A program made the translations under genes and the position numbers. Source: Cyclina sinensis (Eukaryota; Mollusca; Bivalvia; Venerida; Veneridae). Taken from it: a stretch of 64,000 bases of DNA. Of this stretch, positions 48,301-60,646 are shown piece after piece. Where the stretch lies: the NCBI GenBank assembly GCA_012932295.1, contig JAAONU010000001.1, positions 47,527,134 to 47,591,133 on the forward strand, written 5' to 3'. Under the pieces are notes generated by a model that did no database searches, was not told the origin of the DNA, and worked only from the letters and a program-made list of their open reading frames with translations. Position 1 is the stretch's first letter; each line of letters starts with the position of its first letter.

Positions 48301-50004
48301 TGCATTAGGTCAGTATTTTTTCATCCACAAGGAGGTGTGAAAGTTTTATGCAAATCAAATAATTGTCTCACTTTAAAAGATTAATCTAAGCAAGTTTTAT
48401 CTCTCTACTGCATGATTTTTGCAGCTTCTGTATATTCCTTTGTTTTAGAAATTGCCCGGAAAATATTAACCACTTTGTCATATATTCTTTAAATACTCGA
48501 TTCGCTATTTTAAGTATGTAGATATTTTCTGCTTTATACATTTGCCACTTAACGTCAATGCAACATGCAAAAGCAAGAAGTATGCAACTTTATGTATTTA
48601 TCATTACTATCCGATGTGAATTTTGAAACTATATTCCCTACATAGACCTTTAAGTTATCCGTAGGAAAAAGCCTGTGAGTCAGGTCATTGAAATAAACTC
48701 CGTAATAAAAAACATTAACTGTTTTTGAGACACATCCCCAAAATTTCAAAAAGGTTTACAGGATGTGTACGTACATTCGGTTAACTGAACGTTACTCATT
48801 CTGCATTAAACAGAGCTGACTTGGAACAGAATAGGTATATGACTGAAGCAAACGGGAAATAAGATTTCATAATATTACATCGTTACTTGCTTGATTTTAA
48901 ACTTGATTATCTTGATTGAAACAGGCTCAAAAAGTAAACTGATGTAATTTGATAAGATTATAATTGAAATTTTGACGCTAATTTAGTCGACTGTTCTGTA
49001 AGTCTTGCAGAACAAAACTTGGCACTATTCAAACTTACATCGAAGTAAAGTGGATAAAACTCGAAGCACATAAATAAAAGAAGTATGTAAAAATATTAAG
49101 CAATATTGAAAGAAAAAGAAACTGGATTTTACCATAGCTTAGAACAAAGTCTGTTTGCCGGTCCATTTACTTTAAAACAGAAGTTATTTCTTTTCATTAA
49201 ATTTCATAATCTATTATTTTGTACATATTTTCGGAGGAAAAAGAACTGAACAGATTTTAGTTGAAACGGACGTGGCGTCATTTAAGCAGTAATTTCAGCA
49301 GAGCAAGAATTCTTGTTTCAAAACTTTCTGTATGAGTGTACGTCTACAAATGTTTTCAAATACAATTACAAAATCAATCTTTTTTCACAGAAATAACAAA
49401 CTGTAGCCTGTAAAACACTGCATTGAACGAGTTATTGGCCAACATGTTTTCCTGACTGTAGCAATATTTATAACGTTTTGCTGTTCTAAGCTGATACTAC
49501 TTACTGTTTTAGTTCTGGTTATTCAAACTTTTCTTCTTATTTTGGGTGATTTATCTTTTACAACAGCATATATGATTTGTAGTAGACTATGTAACCAGTA
49601 AATGCTTATATTGATTTCGTTTCTTTGAAATGTATTTAGAATAAACTCAAGGTACTTGGTATAGTTTGTTCATATTTCGAGGGGAGAAAGTACTAAGTCT
49701 GTTTCTATTCATATTTCTTTTTCAGCAAAGTTCAATGACCTGATCTATCTTTATGCTAAGGACCATTCTAAAGCTTTCCAGATATTCTCTAGGGTGCATT
49801 CAAATGTATGGTCAATTTCTAAGACGGGAGTATAACTACTCAAATAGCATATTATTTATGACTGGAATGGGCAACGCCAACAATGTTGATTGTTCCTCAT
49901 TTAAGATCCTGACTCCGCGTGCGAGAAGAAAACGATACATTAAGTAAATGTAGCACAGGTATAATACGGCATTTGTACTCCCTTGCCTATCAGCTAGCTT
50001 TATG

Positions 50005-50180
50005 GCGACCTGGTAGAGTGTCCGCTTAGTAATCGAAGGTACCCGAGTTCAAACCCAGCTCGGGCAGGTGGATTTTTCCGGGTAACATAAAGCCTGTATA
50101 TGACTTGCAAAATCTATTCCTAGATTGCATGCTACCAGTAGTCGGAGTTATACGTAGTCATTCTCGGAAAAATAAAAACA
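50005..50180 (+). mobile_element. tRNA-derived SINE
   Basis: The first 62 bases resemble a tRNA: an A-box-like CCTGGTAGAGTGTCCG, an anticodon-arm region with loop TTAGTAA, and a strong T arm and box B (CGAGTTCAAACCCAGCTCG). A non-tRNA body follows, and an AAAAATAAAAAC-type tail ends near 50180. The anticodon and acceptor stems are mismatched, so it is a retroposon rather than a working tRNA. Confidence 0.6.
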
Positions 50181-50318
50181 ATCTTTTATTGATAATTTAA
50201 CCGTTATATACAATTTACTCATTAAAACTGTTGCAATGGCTTCTTTATTAGACGATAAAGGTTTTTATGGTTCTGTGAAATGTGTTTTATCATAGTGACT
50301 GAAATCTGTCATTATTTT

Positions 50319-50319
<1 letters not shown>

Positions 50320-50349
<30 letters not shown>
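50320..50349. repeat. (TC)n microsatellite
   Basis: About 15 dinucleotide units of TC. Confidence 0.95.
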
Positions 50350-50352
<3 letters not shown>

Positions 50353-51433
50353 AGCCATTTTGAACAAAGTTCAAATATATTTTGGTAAGATTTTCCCAAA
50401 ATTCTTAGTAAATTTTACTTCTGTTGATTTTATATTTTGACTATACATAGTGATTTAAAAAAAATGTCCTTTAGAAGAAATTCTATCTTCCACCAAAATG
50501 TGTGAATGAGCTGCATTAAAAGTGTTTTTGCCTAATTACACAGAACGGAAACGGTGTTCCTGATATTCAACACAAAATAAAAACACAAAATAAAACTTAT
50601 TTTAGCTTATATATATCTTGTTTTATACTAAGTTAAACATTAAGTTATCTTCAACCTTTAACTTTTTACAAATCGATCAATTTGATTTGTAAAAGCGTGT
50701 CCTACTGGTCACGTGTAAAATATTTTCAGCAGAGGATAGTACTTGAATACGTTTCCAGTGTGTTACCCTTATTTTCTGCATGCTTAGAATCCTCACATTA
50801 ACATAATTATAAAACATAATTCCTTTCCGACATATTATTTTTTTTTGTACAATGACGAATGGAAATCCAATTTCATGTCCTAAATTGTTATAATGATTTT
50901 GTCATAATTCATACGCTGTGACAAAATTAACTCCTGTGTTCTCCTTGAAAGAACTTAATATAGAATCCTTTTTGATTTATTGAAAAGTTTTTAATTAATG
51001 GAATGTGTTACAGATAAATTTGAAGATCCTGAAATAACAGTATCGTATCCTGTTTTAACGGTTGTAATGATTATTGTTCGTGTGCAAAATCACATTGAGA
51101 AATAACAGGACAACTTCTCAGACATACGCACACACAATTAGGATAAAAGTTTTGTGATGCATATTGTTTGGGTCTCTTTCAAGCTAAAACATTAGTGAAA
51201 CTTGCAATAAACATTAAAATGCACATTCTTTTGTGAGCTCTAGTGGTATTTCGACAAATATGTTTATTTGAACATTTAGAAATTCCCTTACTGTTTCCAG
51301 TTTTACAAAACAATAATTTTATCGCCAGAAATTATTACTTTGCGCTTTTACTTTGGCGTAGAAAACACCAGTTTCAAAATAGTTGGCCAAGTAAGAGAAA
51401 ATACTTCTGCACTATTTAGAATGTATAGTAGTA
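50350..51433. other. No gene seen
   Basis: AT-rich DNA with no ORF worth noting. Confidence 0.45.
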
Positions 51434-51908
51434 CAGTGTGGCCATACCACGTTGTATATGATATCATTTAGGCTGTCGCGAGCAGCATTTTATTACTCGA
51501 TTCGGAGGAGAAAACTGCTGTAAGGATTTTATTTTTTCATCAATTTAAAAGGGATATAGTGTATGCGAAGCGGAAAATTGTGCCCTACATTACGTCTTAA
51601 TGATTTTTTTAAATAGATGTACAGTTTTTCTTAACATTCAGAAAATAAAGAGTTCGTAGAAATATGTTTGCTATCGCGGAAAGCGCATCAGTTTTTCCCG
51701 AATGTAAGAAAAAATCTGTACATCTGACAAAAGAATCACCAGGGCCAATATGTAGGGCATAATTTTCCGCTTCAAATGCGCTATAAGCCATTAAAATTGA
51801 TGAAGAAATAAAATACTTACAGCAGTTTTCTCCCCCGAATCGAGGCAAAATAATACTGCTTGCGATAGCCTAAATGACATCATTTACCGCGTGGTAATGG
51901 CCACACTG
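51434..51908. mobile_element. Foldback element, almost fully palindromic
   Basis: Arm one (about 51434-51642) and arm two (about 51700-51908) are inverted copies, roughly 80 percent identical by eye. Landmarks are CAGTGTGGCCA at the ends, then CATTTAGGCT, GAGAAAACTGCTGTAAG, CATCAATTT, GAAGCGGAAAATT, GCCCTACAT and AGATGTACAG. Only about 55 bases remain unpaired in the centre. CAG ends resemble hAT-type termini, but I cannot show an 8-bp target duplication. Its minus-strand ORF (51609-51848) is an artefact of arm two. Confidence 0.8.
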
Positions 51909-51938
51909 CAGTATGTATTAATTAGATTAAATTGTCCA

Positions 51939-52195
51939 GGCGCGGTCAGGGGCCAGTGGTAACGCGCTGGCCTGGTAACCCAGGAGTCCCGAGATCGATA
52001 CCCCGCTTCTCCACTAACATTACTGTCTTTCGAATGAGACGTTCAACCGAGGTCCCATGTATCAGTGCTTTACACTGAGCATGCAAATAAACTACGGATG
52101 TCTGTGGAATTGGATGTTTTCTGTATCTTGCACTACCCCCACAGCATACAATAACTAATATCTGCAGGGGGCTTCGGTACCGACGATAAATAAAG
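51939..52195 (+). mobile_element. tRNA-Thr-like SINE
   Basis: The head shows an A-box-like GGCCAGTGGTAACGCG, an anticodon arm CTGGC-CTGGTAA-CCCAG (anticodon GGT, Thr) and a degraded box B (GAGATCGATACCCC). The body contains TCTTTCGAATGAGACGTTCA and CCGAGGTCCCATGT, a core often seen in molluscan SINEs, then CAGGGGGCTTCGGTACCG and an ATAAATAAA tail. It sits about 30 bases after the foldback element. Confidence 0.75.
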
Positions 52196-53281
52196 TCAAG
52201 GAGAAAGGCGCACCGATTTACTTTTATTGATGAGAAATATGAGTATTAAGAAATAATTTACTGAATAGTGGCTAAATACTGATATACCCAAAGTCGACTC
52301 AAAACATAAGAAAAATACTGCAATGCTGTTTGAAACATTTTGATTTCAAGCACGAAAAACTTTTAACATTTATGCAGGAGTAGTTCCTAAAATCAACTTT
52401 GACTCCTAAAAATTGAATACTCTTATGGTATTTATCCAATACAGCTAATACAATTGTTATGCCTTAGATTTTAACTTTATCTAATGATGGATGATGCAAC
52501 TGTTAGTTACTGTTTTTGAATTTACACGAAGGAAAAATCCTTGTCGCGCTGTCTAACCCTGTTTCGAGAATCTTATAAACGTACGACAATTTGATATACA
52601 TGTAGTAGATTTTGTTGGGGTGTAGATATTTATCGTGCCATATATAAATATTGTAGCAAGACTCAGTAATTACTGTTTTGATTGAGAAAAAAAGTGCAGT
52701 GCTAAAATACAACTATTTTGTAATTCTACCTTCTCAATATGGACCAGTTACGTCGTATGAAAGCATTAAAAGTCTGAAATGTTTATTTAGACGGTCGTTT
52801 TGCCATGAAATGTGTGCCTGGAAATAAGAAGATAACTAAATCATTCCATTCCTTGTCACGACAAGACTTCACATTTCTATTAGTTACAATTTGTCAAAAT
52901 TTGATGTTGACTGTTTTTGACACGGAAATGAGGAAAGCATTAAATAGTTGAATTCAAATCTTTGGCAGCTAGAATTAATCAATGGCCTTTGTAGTGGGAC
53001 ATTTAATACATAGAGAAGTTGTACGAGGTGAGAGCCGTGCTCATACAACAAATTTACTGTAGGATCCAAACGTGTGCAAGCATGTCTGAGAAAATAATTC
53101 ATAGTTGCAACGGTCGAACAAGGACCTTGCAAGAAAAATAAATGATGCCTGTCTTGAGAGTGCATTTATTTTTCAAAACTTCCAAGCAAGTATTATTGAT
53201 TTTACTTTTAAATATTAATATATTAATGTCTTTCTTTCAGAATCTATTTTCCTACTTTCCCACGATCTATTTTGGAATCTG
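52196..53281. other. No gene identified
   Basis: AT-rich. A 93-codon minus ORF (52884-53165) has balanced composition (…TRLDPTVNLLYEHGSHLV…) but no recognised domain. On the plus strand a short frame MAFVVGHLIHREVVR ends at a GTGAGA donor-like site near 53029. Both are too weak to call. Confidence 0.3.
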
Positions 53282-55416
53282 ATCAAATGATGAAAGTCAG
53301 AAGACACTATTCTCATAAATTAAAAACTCCTAGTAGTTGCTTTTTTTAAAAGGAACATGTGCAGATCTCCATAGAGGTTTCGTAATTAAATTATATAACA
53401 GGGCACAGAAAGAGCATTGCGGAACATACTATTGCCTGTCTTGTTTAGTCTCAGAGAAATGGTAAATGTTTACTGGGTTATCGCAGTACAAGTCAAGAAG
53501 CTTGTCATGCGTTAACAATAGTATCAACAATCTTCTGTACAGGCTACTGTGATATGCATCGAGAAATGAAATATATTACAAAAGTTCATAGCATCATCAT
53601 TCATCAGCATCTTGATTTTCAAGATTTTTCAAATAGGAGGGAAAACTCGATGTTGACTGGCTGTCCGTCATGCTGAGTACAAAAAAGACAAGACATTTTA
53701 CTTCAAATGCCAATTTTAAAACATCGACATTATAACGATAGACATTCCTTAAAAAATCTTGTTAAACTCGACATAATGACCTCATTCATAATTTGTAGAA
53801 ATAAATGTCATTGCATGTTTTCACTTAAACGGGCGCCGGTCAAGCATCTTTTAAAACTATACTATGCTATGTGCGCGGCTTATGTATATTTCGGAAATGA
53901 AACTTTTTTTATTAATAGACGGATATTTATGAACACTCGTAGTTTTACTGTAGCTGGCGTATGATGATATTTTAGCGGCTATGCTTTTTTGTTTTCCTTC
54001 CAATTTTTTACCCGAGTTCACTTACCTAATAACTGGCTCATGCAGTTCATATTTATTGTCCCTAGTTCATACTTCCAACTATTAAGTTAATTTCTGGTGT
54101 ACACTTAAACAGAAGGCTATAAGGTATAGAGTCTGCATTCTCCGGTTCTTTGATAGTCGAATGATTGAAACGAAATATGTTGTTTTATAGTGAAGTTAAC
54201 TATATTTCATTGCAAAACATGTACTTTGAAACTCATTTGTTAACGCTTCGTGTACAGATATCTTGGGAAACAGCTTTTAGATGCCTACTCTCCAAAGTGA
54301 CATGTCACTTTATATTTTGAATTTATTTAATGAAAATATTAGAAATTCTTCCATTTTTATATGCTCATTTTTCAGCTGTCAGTTACAGCCAATAATGATA
54401 GCATTTTGGATGGCAACATGGTATTTCCCCGGGAAAATGATTTGTAGGTAATGTTAAGGCCTTAGTGGTATTTCCCTTTGCATAACAAACAACGTTTGGT
54501 GAGAAAGGAAAGACTTCTCTGTAAATAAATGTATTTACATATCAAGACAATATCTCCTAATTGCTTCAAAGACTTGTTGTGCGCCTTTTTAACTCGTCTG
54601 TTTTCGAGTTATTGTCGAGTTATTGTGATCACTCAGTCGTCGTCGGCGTCGTCATTGTACAAAAACTTTAACGATTACTCATAAAGCATAAAGCTTAGAG
54701 TGAGGATATTTGGTGTGTAGTTGTAGTTCTGTCGAGTTGACCTCTGCCAAGCTGGGTCAAATCATGACTCAAAGGTCAATATTAGCCCCGGCTCGGGCTT
54801 ATATATAGTTACATAGGAAACACTTTTAAGATCTTTTTAAAACCGCTTGACACAGAGCTTTGAAATTTAATGTGAGGCGTTCTCTTATAGACCTTTACCA
54901 AGATTGTTCACTGCGGTCAGAGGTCACTTGGTGTTGCATAGACTTATATATTAAAAAAACTCTTTATGGTAAAGCACTAACTTAAAGCCTAGGACTTAAC
55001 TATTTACTTACACGGGATGCGTAGGTACACCCCCTCTTGTATGGGGCCCCAACCCCATCCCCTAGATTTCTTTTAAATTTCTTTTCTTGTTGCTTCATTT
55101 CTTGGCTGCATAGGTACTTACCTATAGTACTTTTTTTATTTCTTTAGTTTGTTGAAAGTGTAGATACTTCCAAATCCCTTCACGGAACATCCCCCCTCCT
55201 TGTTTAATTACTTTTTTTTTGCTTTTTTCTTTGTATCAGTAGGTAATTGCCGCCACAGCACCGCATCCGCCCCCAATAGACGACCCTTTTCCTAAAAAAC
55301 ATGTGATTTCTTTGGATTTTGGATGGGTTGATACTCGTAATGCCTGGACAGGACCCCCACCCCACAACGACCTCCCCACCATGTTTTCTTTTCATTCCTT
55401 ATTTTGCATTTTATTG
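53282..55416 (+). repeat. Large direct duplication, copy 1
   Basis: From ATCAAATGATGAAAGTCAG onward this segment matches 61883-64000 with roughly 3 percent substitutions and a few small indels; the offset is 8,601 at the start and 8,584 at the window end. The upstream flanks are unrelated, which defines a left breakpoint. An 85-codon ORF (53707-53964, MPILKHRHYNDRHSLKN...) is present in both, but the second copy is shortened by one base lost in a poly-T run, so it is probably not coding. It also holds a Helentron-like fragment and a G/C-rich stretch near 55.02-55.40 kb. Confidence 0.95.
54587..54960 (+). mobile_element. Helentron-like left-end fragment within the duplication
   Basis: TTTTTAACTCGTCTGTTTTC then GAGTTATTGTCGAG opens with a dyad and is followed by GTCGTCGTCGGCGTCGTC and by units with TCAAAGGTCAATATTAGCCC and CAGAGGTCACTTGGTGTTGC. 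This resembles the left part of the mollusc element type seen at 1.0, 20.4, 24.4 and 59.9 kb, but no hairpin/CTTGTTT right end was found. The same fragment recurs at about 63.19-63.54 kb as part of the duplication. Confidence 0.45.
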
Positions 55417-56405
55417 ATGGGTGGGTATTTGCAAGACAAAACAGACGCTGTAAAGATTGTTTAACATTCTACAATCTTTCGGTTTGTTGTATTTTGGTGT
55501 TAGTGCTGTTGTTGCAAACATATGTACTGATAATATTGGTATATTTTGCTTAACTGTTTCCAAAATACATTTCATACCGCTGAAAAGATCCTTTAAAGTA
55601 GAAATCTAGAAAAATATAACGTTGTAATAATGTTTTGCATGACACCCATTCTGAGAAAAGTAATTCTTTTGACTTTATTTTGTTTGCATATATAGGCTGG
55701 CAGTGACAAGTTATATAAGAACTTTTGAGCCGTTACTGTTTCCCAAAACATATTCATTTAGCATTATCAAATTCGTACATTTGAGTTTGTCTTCAAAATG
55801 ATATGTGAAACACCTTTTTCTTAACTTAAAGTGACACACAAATAAAATGATCTATACATTTGTTACAACCATCTAGATGACCTCATACTATTCCATTAAA
55901 CATTATAGATTGTGATTGTTTCCAGCAAAACATACACTTTAAATTTACTCTCAGTGAAAACTGCATCAAGGTTACGCTTTAAAGAGTACTGAGTGTTTAA
56001 GACCTTTTTTGTTTTAAAAGGATCCTTTTTATTATTGTTCTGTCGAAGGCATCAGCTGCTGCTGAAAATATCCAAACCGACTAGGTTTCTTTCTTCTATT
56101 AATATTTTAAATATTACAAACGATTGCTTTCTTTATTGTTACGGTATCGGAAAAAGTATGAACTGTAAGTAAGGTTTCCAGTAAATGTAGATATTATATT
56201 TTAATTATACATTCCCCATGAAATTATCTGCTTACGTCTAAATGACGTAGTTTAGTAACAAACCTGTTTGAAGAAAATACAGAGATAATTAATATTGCGT
56301 ACGCAAAATCTACATTGTTTACTGAACGAAAATTCAGAATCGCATTTAGGATCTATTAGAATTTAAATAAATCTTTACAAAACTAGAAATCGTCAAACTT
56401 ATTAA
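55417..56405. other. No gene seen
   Basis: AT-rich DNA following the duplicated block. I cannot tell where copy 1 of the duplication ends, because copy 2 leaves the window. Confidence 0.4.
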
Positions 56406-56835
56406 AGGGGCTGTGCTCCAGATGACAAAAAAAGAAAGTTTTCTTGTATTTTAAATTTCATGTAATATTTATGATTAATGCTTAAAAAATAACCTACTGA
56501 CAAAAAATAAGTCAAATAATTACATTATAAATTGATTTTTTCCCTTTCAAAGTGCTATACCGTAACGCGACGGTATAACTATATCGTATAAGATTTAAAG
56601 TAAATATCTGTAGTATCACATGCGGCGATGGTGGTGACAGTGAAAGCGTTGGAAATATTTTGTTAACATGAGGGTCCAGAGTTCAAATCAGGCTGGAGCG
56701 AAAATATTTTTTTAAACCTATTTTGACTTTTATAATCAGTTTTGAAGTAAAATATTATGTTGTTGTAATCTCACGGCATCTAAATATATAATTTATGAAA
56801 ATTTTTTTTTATGTCAAATCTGGAGTACAGCCTCT
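56406..56835. mobile_element. Non-autonomous TIR element flanked by TTAA
   Basis: The left end AGGGGCTGTGCTCCAGAT and the right end read inward AGAGGCTGTACTCCAGAT differ at two of 18 bases, and both are bordered by TTAA, the target of piggyBac and Kolobok elements. The 430-bp interior carries a tRNA-like box and no ORF. Confidence 0.7.
56621..56699 (+). other. tRNA-like sequence inside a TIR element
   Basis: GCGGCGATGGTGGTGACAG resembles a degraded D-arm/A-box region, and CCAGAGTTCAAATCAGGCTGG gives a T-arm-like hairpin with box B. The arms do not form a full cloverleaf. This is either a SINE fragment inserted in the MITE or an integral promoter module. Confidence 0.35.
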
Positions 56836-59800
56836 TTAAATACAATCCCAACAGCACAATCTGCTGAATATCAACATATAACTTTACAGTGCATTTCATC
56901 ACTCCACGATAAATTAAATAGCGTCTTTTAAGGTAATAAAAATGTACATTTTGTAAGCGTGCATGTCGCAGCAGTACAGTTTAAAGAAAAGTAATAAACA
57001 GGTTACCAACACATACTGAGCAAAAATAGATATAAAGCGAATTAGAGGCATTGGTGCTGTTTCTGGACTTTTTTGTTTTGTTTGGTGTGTTATCTTTGCA
57101 GAAAAGAAGACGCGGTTTAATTTTACAAAAACGTAATAAATCACGAAACTACAAAACCATCCATTTTGTCAATCTTTGATTTCTCTCTGGTGCGCCTAAT
57201 GAGATGTGGAGGGAAATATTTAGTTCGCTTAATTTTTGATATATGTAAATCAACACTTGTCTGAAAATCAAAGTTTAAAAGTAGAAAGTCGTATTTTCTA
57301 TCAAAATGAAGATATATTTTTTGGTTTTGTCCGTCTTCTTTGAATCCGGCTTCGTGACAATTTTCATGAAAGCTTTACACAATCAAAAAATGAAGTTTGA
57401 TTATATTTAACCGTCTGCGGTAAATATCAAAACCCTCTATGGAAAATAGACGTATGCTTAAATTAACAAAATAATTTACTATGTTAAAGCACCTTGATAA
57501 ACTTGATAGTATTATTTATTTAATGTTTTATATTCTGTATGGATAGCATTGGAATTAATAAGTTGATGGCGAACCTAGGTTTTAATTATGTAGAAAGTCT
57601 CCTTGATTTCAAAGTTACCCCCAAGCTGATTATTAAATGATACACCTTTTACGTTTTGTGGCTTTATTCACTTAACTTGAATTGCCATAGACAACTTGTT
57701 CCGGAAGATATGAAAACAATTAACTCGTTCTAAGAGAGCATCTTATCTGTGTCTCGAAAACCTGAGGCTAAACAAACAAATGACAATTCAATTACATATT
57801 CAATATTCTTCCTCAGACTTTTTTGCAGTATGACATTTTTTTCTAGCAAATTAAGCATAAGAATGGGTTAACTATCTTTCATGATATATGCCAATTCTGA
57901 TATGATAAATTATAAGCACTAAATTAAATACCGTAGAGTATTTCAAAGTGAGAATTAGAATTCAGTGACGCAGGTGCCTCTTGCGTTAATTACAGAGACA
58001 ACGCTTCAATGAAGCTTTAGAAATAAAATACACAGTGATGACTTAAAGCCTTTTTCTTGTGAAAATATACCACTGTTAATACTGATTTGAATTTAGTATG
58101 TTTAATTTGACATTTTGAAAGTAACGTCACAATTTTATTTATATTTGTCAGTGCTTGAGTACCTTTTCACGTGCATGTGAACTTCATTCAGCATGTCACA
58201 TGCCTAGAACGTTTCTCAGTCTCTGAAAAGTGGCGTTTGTTTAACGAGTTTATTGAGTCAGCAGTTCCGACTTAATAAATACTTTCGGCTTACTTTAAAG
58301 ACATTTTACTGCTCTAGTTTTTAAAGTAAGACTCGGGATTGAATTAAATCAACTACTCACAAAACGCACGCAGAATATATTCAGGAAATTAGAAAAAAAG
58401 GTGATCTTTTTCTTTCAATATTGACAAAAATAAGAATTTCAAAGCCATGCCAAAGACATCTTGACGTAAATATAAAGTAATTAGAATACGTAATGATATA
58501 GTTATTTGAGAATACGGAAAAAACGTGACTTAATGGTTTTAAAAGAATCCAGTTCCTATCTTAATCGAAAGCTGGCAAATTGACGGCATTGCATTAAGTT
58601 GATGCGCAAAAAGAGCTGTATAGACGTATAATAATCCGTACTCTGTTAAATATTAGGAAAAATAGAGAAGCATTTATGATTGTGTGCTCTTGCTTCAACA
58701 AATTTGAACCTTTCAACTGGCTGTAACAAGCAGAATATTATGTGTTAATGAAAGTAACACAAACATTTTTTTTAAATTTATGATTAAGCTGAGTAAAACA
58801 TCCTAGAATATTTGTTCTTTTAAACAATTCAGAACACATATTGCTCATGCAGCTCTCAGTGCAAGCATATTATCTCCATGATAATTGTCCAATTCACGCA
58901 CTATTTTCAGAACTGACATGCTTGTTCACCGGCAGAAGGTTCTCAGTTCTAATTACGAAACATACTAAGTACAGTACACAACATGAACTAATCGTGCCTT
59001 TTATACTCTGGAGATAAGGTATTTGATAAATGATTAATGGTCTTTCTTCAGTACAGAAATTAGACACGTGCCTTTAAGCTCATTTTGAACACCGGCAATA
59101 GATTTACTGCTCTAAATGAGAACATGTTTCTCGATAATTGTTGCTGTCTTGATTAATATGATTTGTCCAATAACTTTTATACTCTAGTTTAAAAATGAAT
59201 TAACTTACCCTGTTGGTATTGTCCCTCTAATTTTGATTTTGAAAATCCTTGATTTAAGAAAAAAAGCTTTATTAGTTTGAGTTGACAAACACTTACGTTG
59301 ATGATGAAAGTTGATAATATCATTTTGTCTTGGCGACGGAAACATGTCCATTATCTTAGTCGGCATGATTATCAATATAGCTGGTACGTTCCAGTCATAT
59401 ATTCTTTCTTCGCACTAAAGGCTTTCCGATGCTATTTACTACCCCCGCTCTGTAGTTTTTGTTATACGGTCGTTTGATGGAAGAGGAAAAATATTACATA
59501 TACTTTCCTATTATTATGCAATCAATTTAGTATTTTCTGCGAGCAAGCGGGCTAAGTGGTCTTTTTTTAATCGGTAAATATTGCTTTTATGAAGTGTGTT
59601 TTAATGGTCATTATCATCTATAGAAGTTCATGCCTTCCTTATATATTGTTTTCCAGTTTCGATATCTAGATATAAATAATCATTTAGAGTCACTGGAAAC
59701 CATATATAACTGGAAATAGGCTACTGGTACTCTTGACTGAATTAAAAATATCTAAAAAGGCCCAGTTTAGCAAGGTAAGAAAAAAATAACATCGGCTGTC

Positions 59801-59945
59801 ACTTGACAATGATACTTAAATTCTATGTGAGGATTTTATTTTCTATAAGAAGCTTATTTTTATATCATTGTGTCCACAAACCTTATGTTTTTGGTTAGAT
59901 TACTGAACAAATGATAGATCAGATTTCCTTGTTTCACTTTGTTAT
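56836..59945. other. No gene seen over 3.1 kb
   Basis: AT-rich DNA with one 76-codon minus-strand ORF (56914-57144) without features. TATCTAGATA-type short palindromes occur near 59664, but no repeat family was recognised. Confidence 0.4.
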
Positions 59946-60646
59946 GATATGCCCCAGGTTGAAAAATGGGAGGCATATAGCATTGCTCCTGTCCGTCCGT
60001 ACATAAGTTCGGGACTTGTTTTTTTTCACCGATTAATTATTGTCTTACATTTGAACCTAGGTTCTTGAAACTTCGTAGGATTACTGGGCTTGGCCAGCAG
60101 ATGAGCCGTTTTGATACTGAGGTCACATAGGCCACTTGTGCAAAATCTGTGTTTGATAAATAGCTGGCAAAAGCTTGGGCCTAAGCTCATTACTCAAACT
60201 AAGAAGGTTATTTGGCATGACAAAGCTGGTATCTTGAGTTCCCTTGTCAAAAGTCAATGCCAGAGTAACTTTCAATGTAAAATCCTTGTCTGTTTAATAA
60301 CTTGGAAGAACGAAGCTTGATAGGAACATTTGGCATGACATGCAGTAGTTGAAATCAGTAGGTTAAAGGTCAAACTCAAGGTGACGGCTTTTGTAAAATT
60401 CGAGTTTTTATGTTATGACATCGAGTTGTTTAAATCAGTAGGTTAAAGGTCAAAGTCACAGTGACGGCTTTTGTAAAATCCGAGTTTTTTATGTTAAGTC
60501 TTTTGTTCTTTCAAGTTATTTCACTGTAAAATGTGAACTTTTCGACACAGTTTAAAAATACAGTGCATAGATTACTATGGTGTTTCTATGACCGGCGTAA
60601 GTATTTGGGGACATTATGCCCTGGTGTCCTATGAGACGCATTTCGA
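59946..60646 (+). mobile_element. Helentron-like non-autonomous element D
   Basis: The left end GATATGCCCCAGG has an inverted partner near the right end (GGGGACATTATGCCC), followed by the weak hairpin GTGTC...GAGAC and CATTTCG, a decayed form of the CATTTCTTG terminus of elements A and B. TGTCCGTCCGT follows the left end, and the body contains CAGTAGGTTAAAGGTCAAA units. It is more degraded than B and C; the ORF at 60111 is repeat-derived. Confidence 0.55.
60347..60496 (+). repeat. ~83-bp tandem duplication in element D
   Basis: AAATCAGTAGGTTAAAGGTC followed by GTGACGGCTTTTGTAAAAT and CGAGTTTTTATGTTA occurs twice, about 83 bases apart, with few differences, so it is a more recent duplication than the element around it. 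Confidence 0.85.

Larger units (their letters stand above)
42490..49998. other. 7.5 kb with no secure gene
   Basis: AT-rich DNA. A minus-strand exon candidate (43176-43293) is listed separately. A forward frame 44806-45001, after TTTTTTTCTAG, reads NFPLSVLNGVIMWEQCSVFL and onward to a stop, with locally higher GC; it could be a terminal exon but has no recognised match. An AAAGGTCAAGGTCACTTTGA scrap at about 46949 resembles the units of elements B and C. Confidence 0.35.

Noticed and set aside
50005..50066. Functional tRNA gene
   Set aside because: Box B is strong, but the anticodon and acceptor stems do not pair and a SINE-like body and A-rich tail follow, so it is a retroposon head.
51939..52010. 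Functional tRNA-Thr gene
   Set aside because: The anticodon arm is good, but the T arm is degraded and a SINE core and tail continue directly.
53707..53964. 85-codon ORF present in both copies of the large duplication
   Set aside because: Conservation is explained by the recent duplication; the second copy is broken by a one-base loss and the changes show no protein-level constraint.
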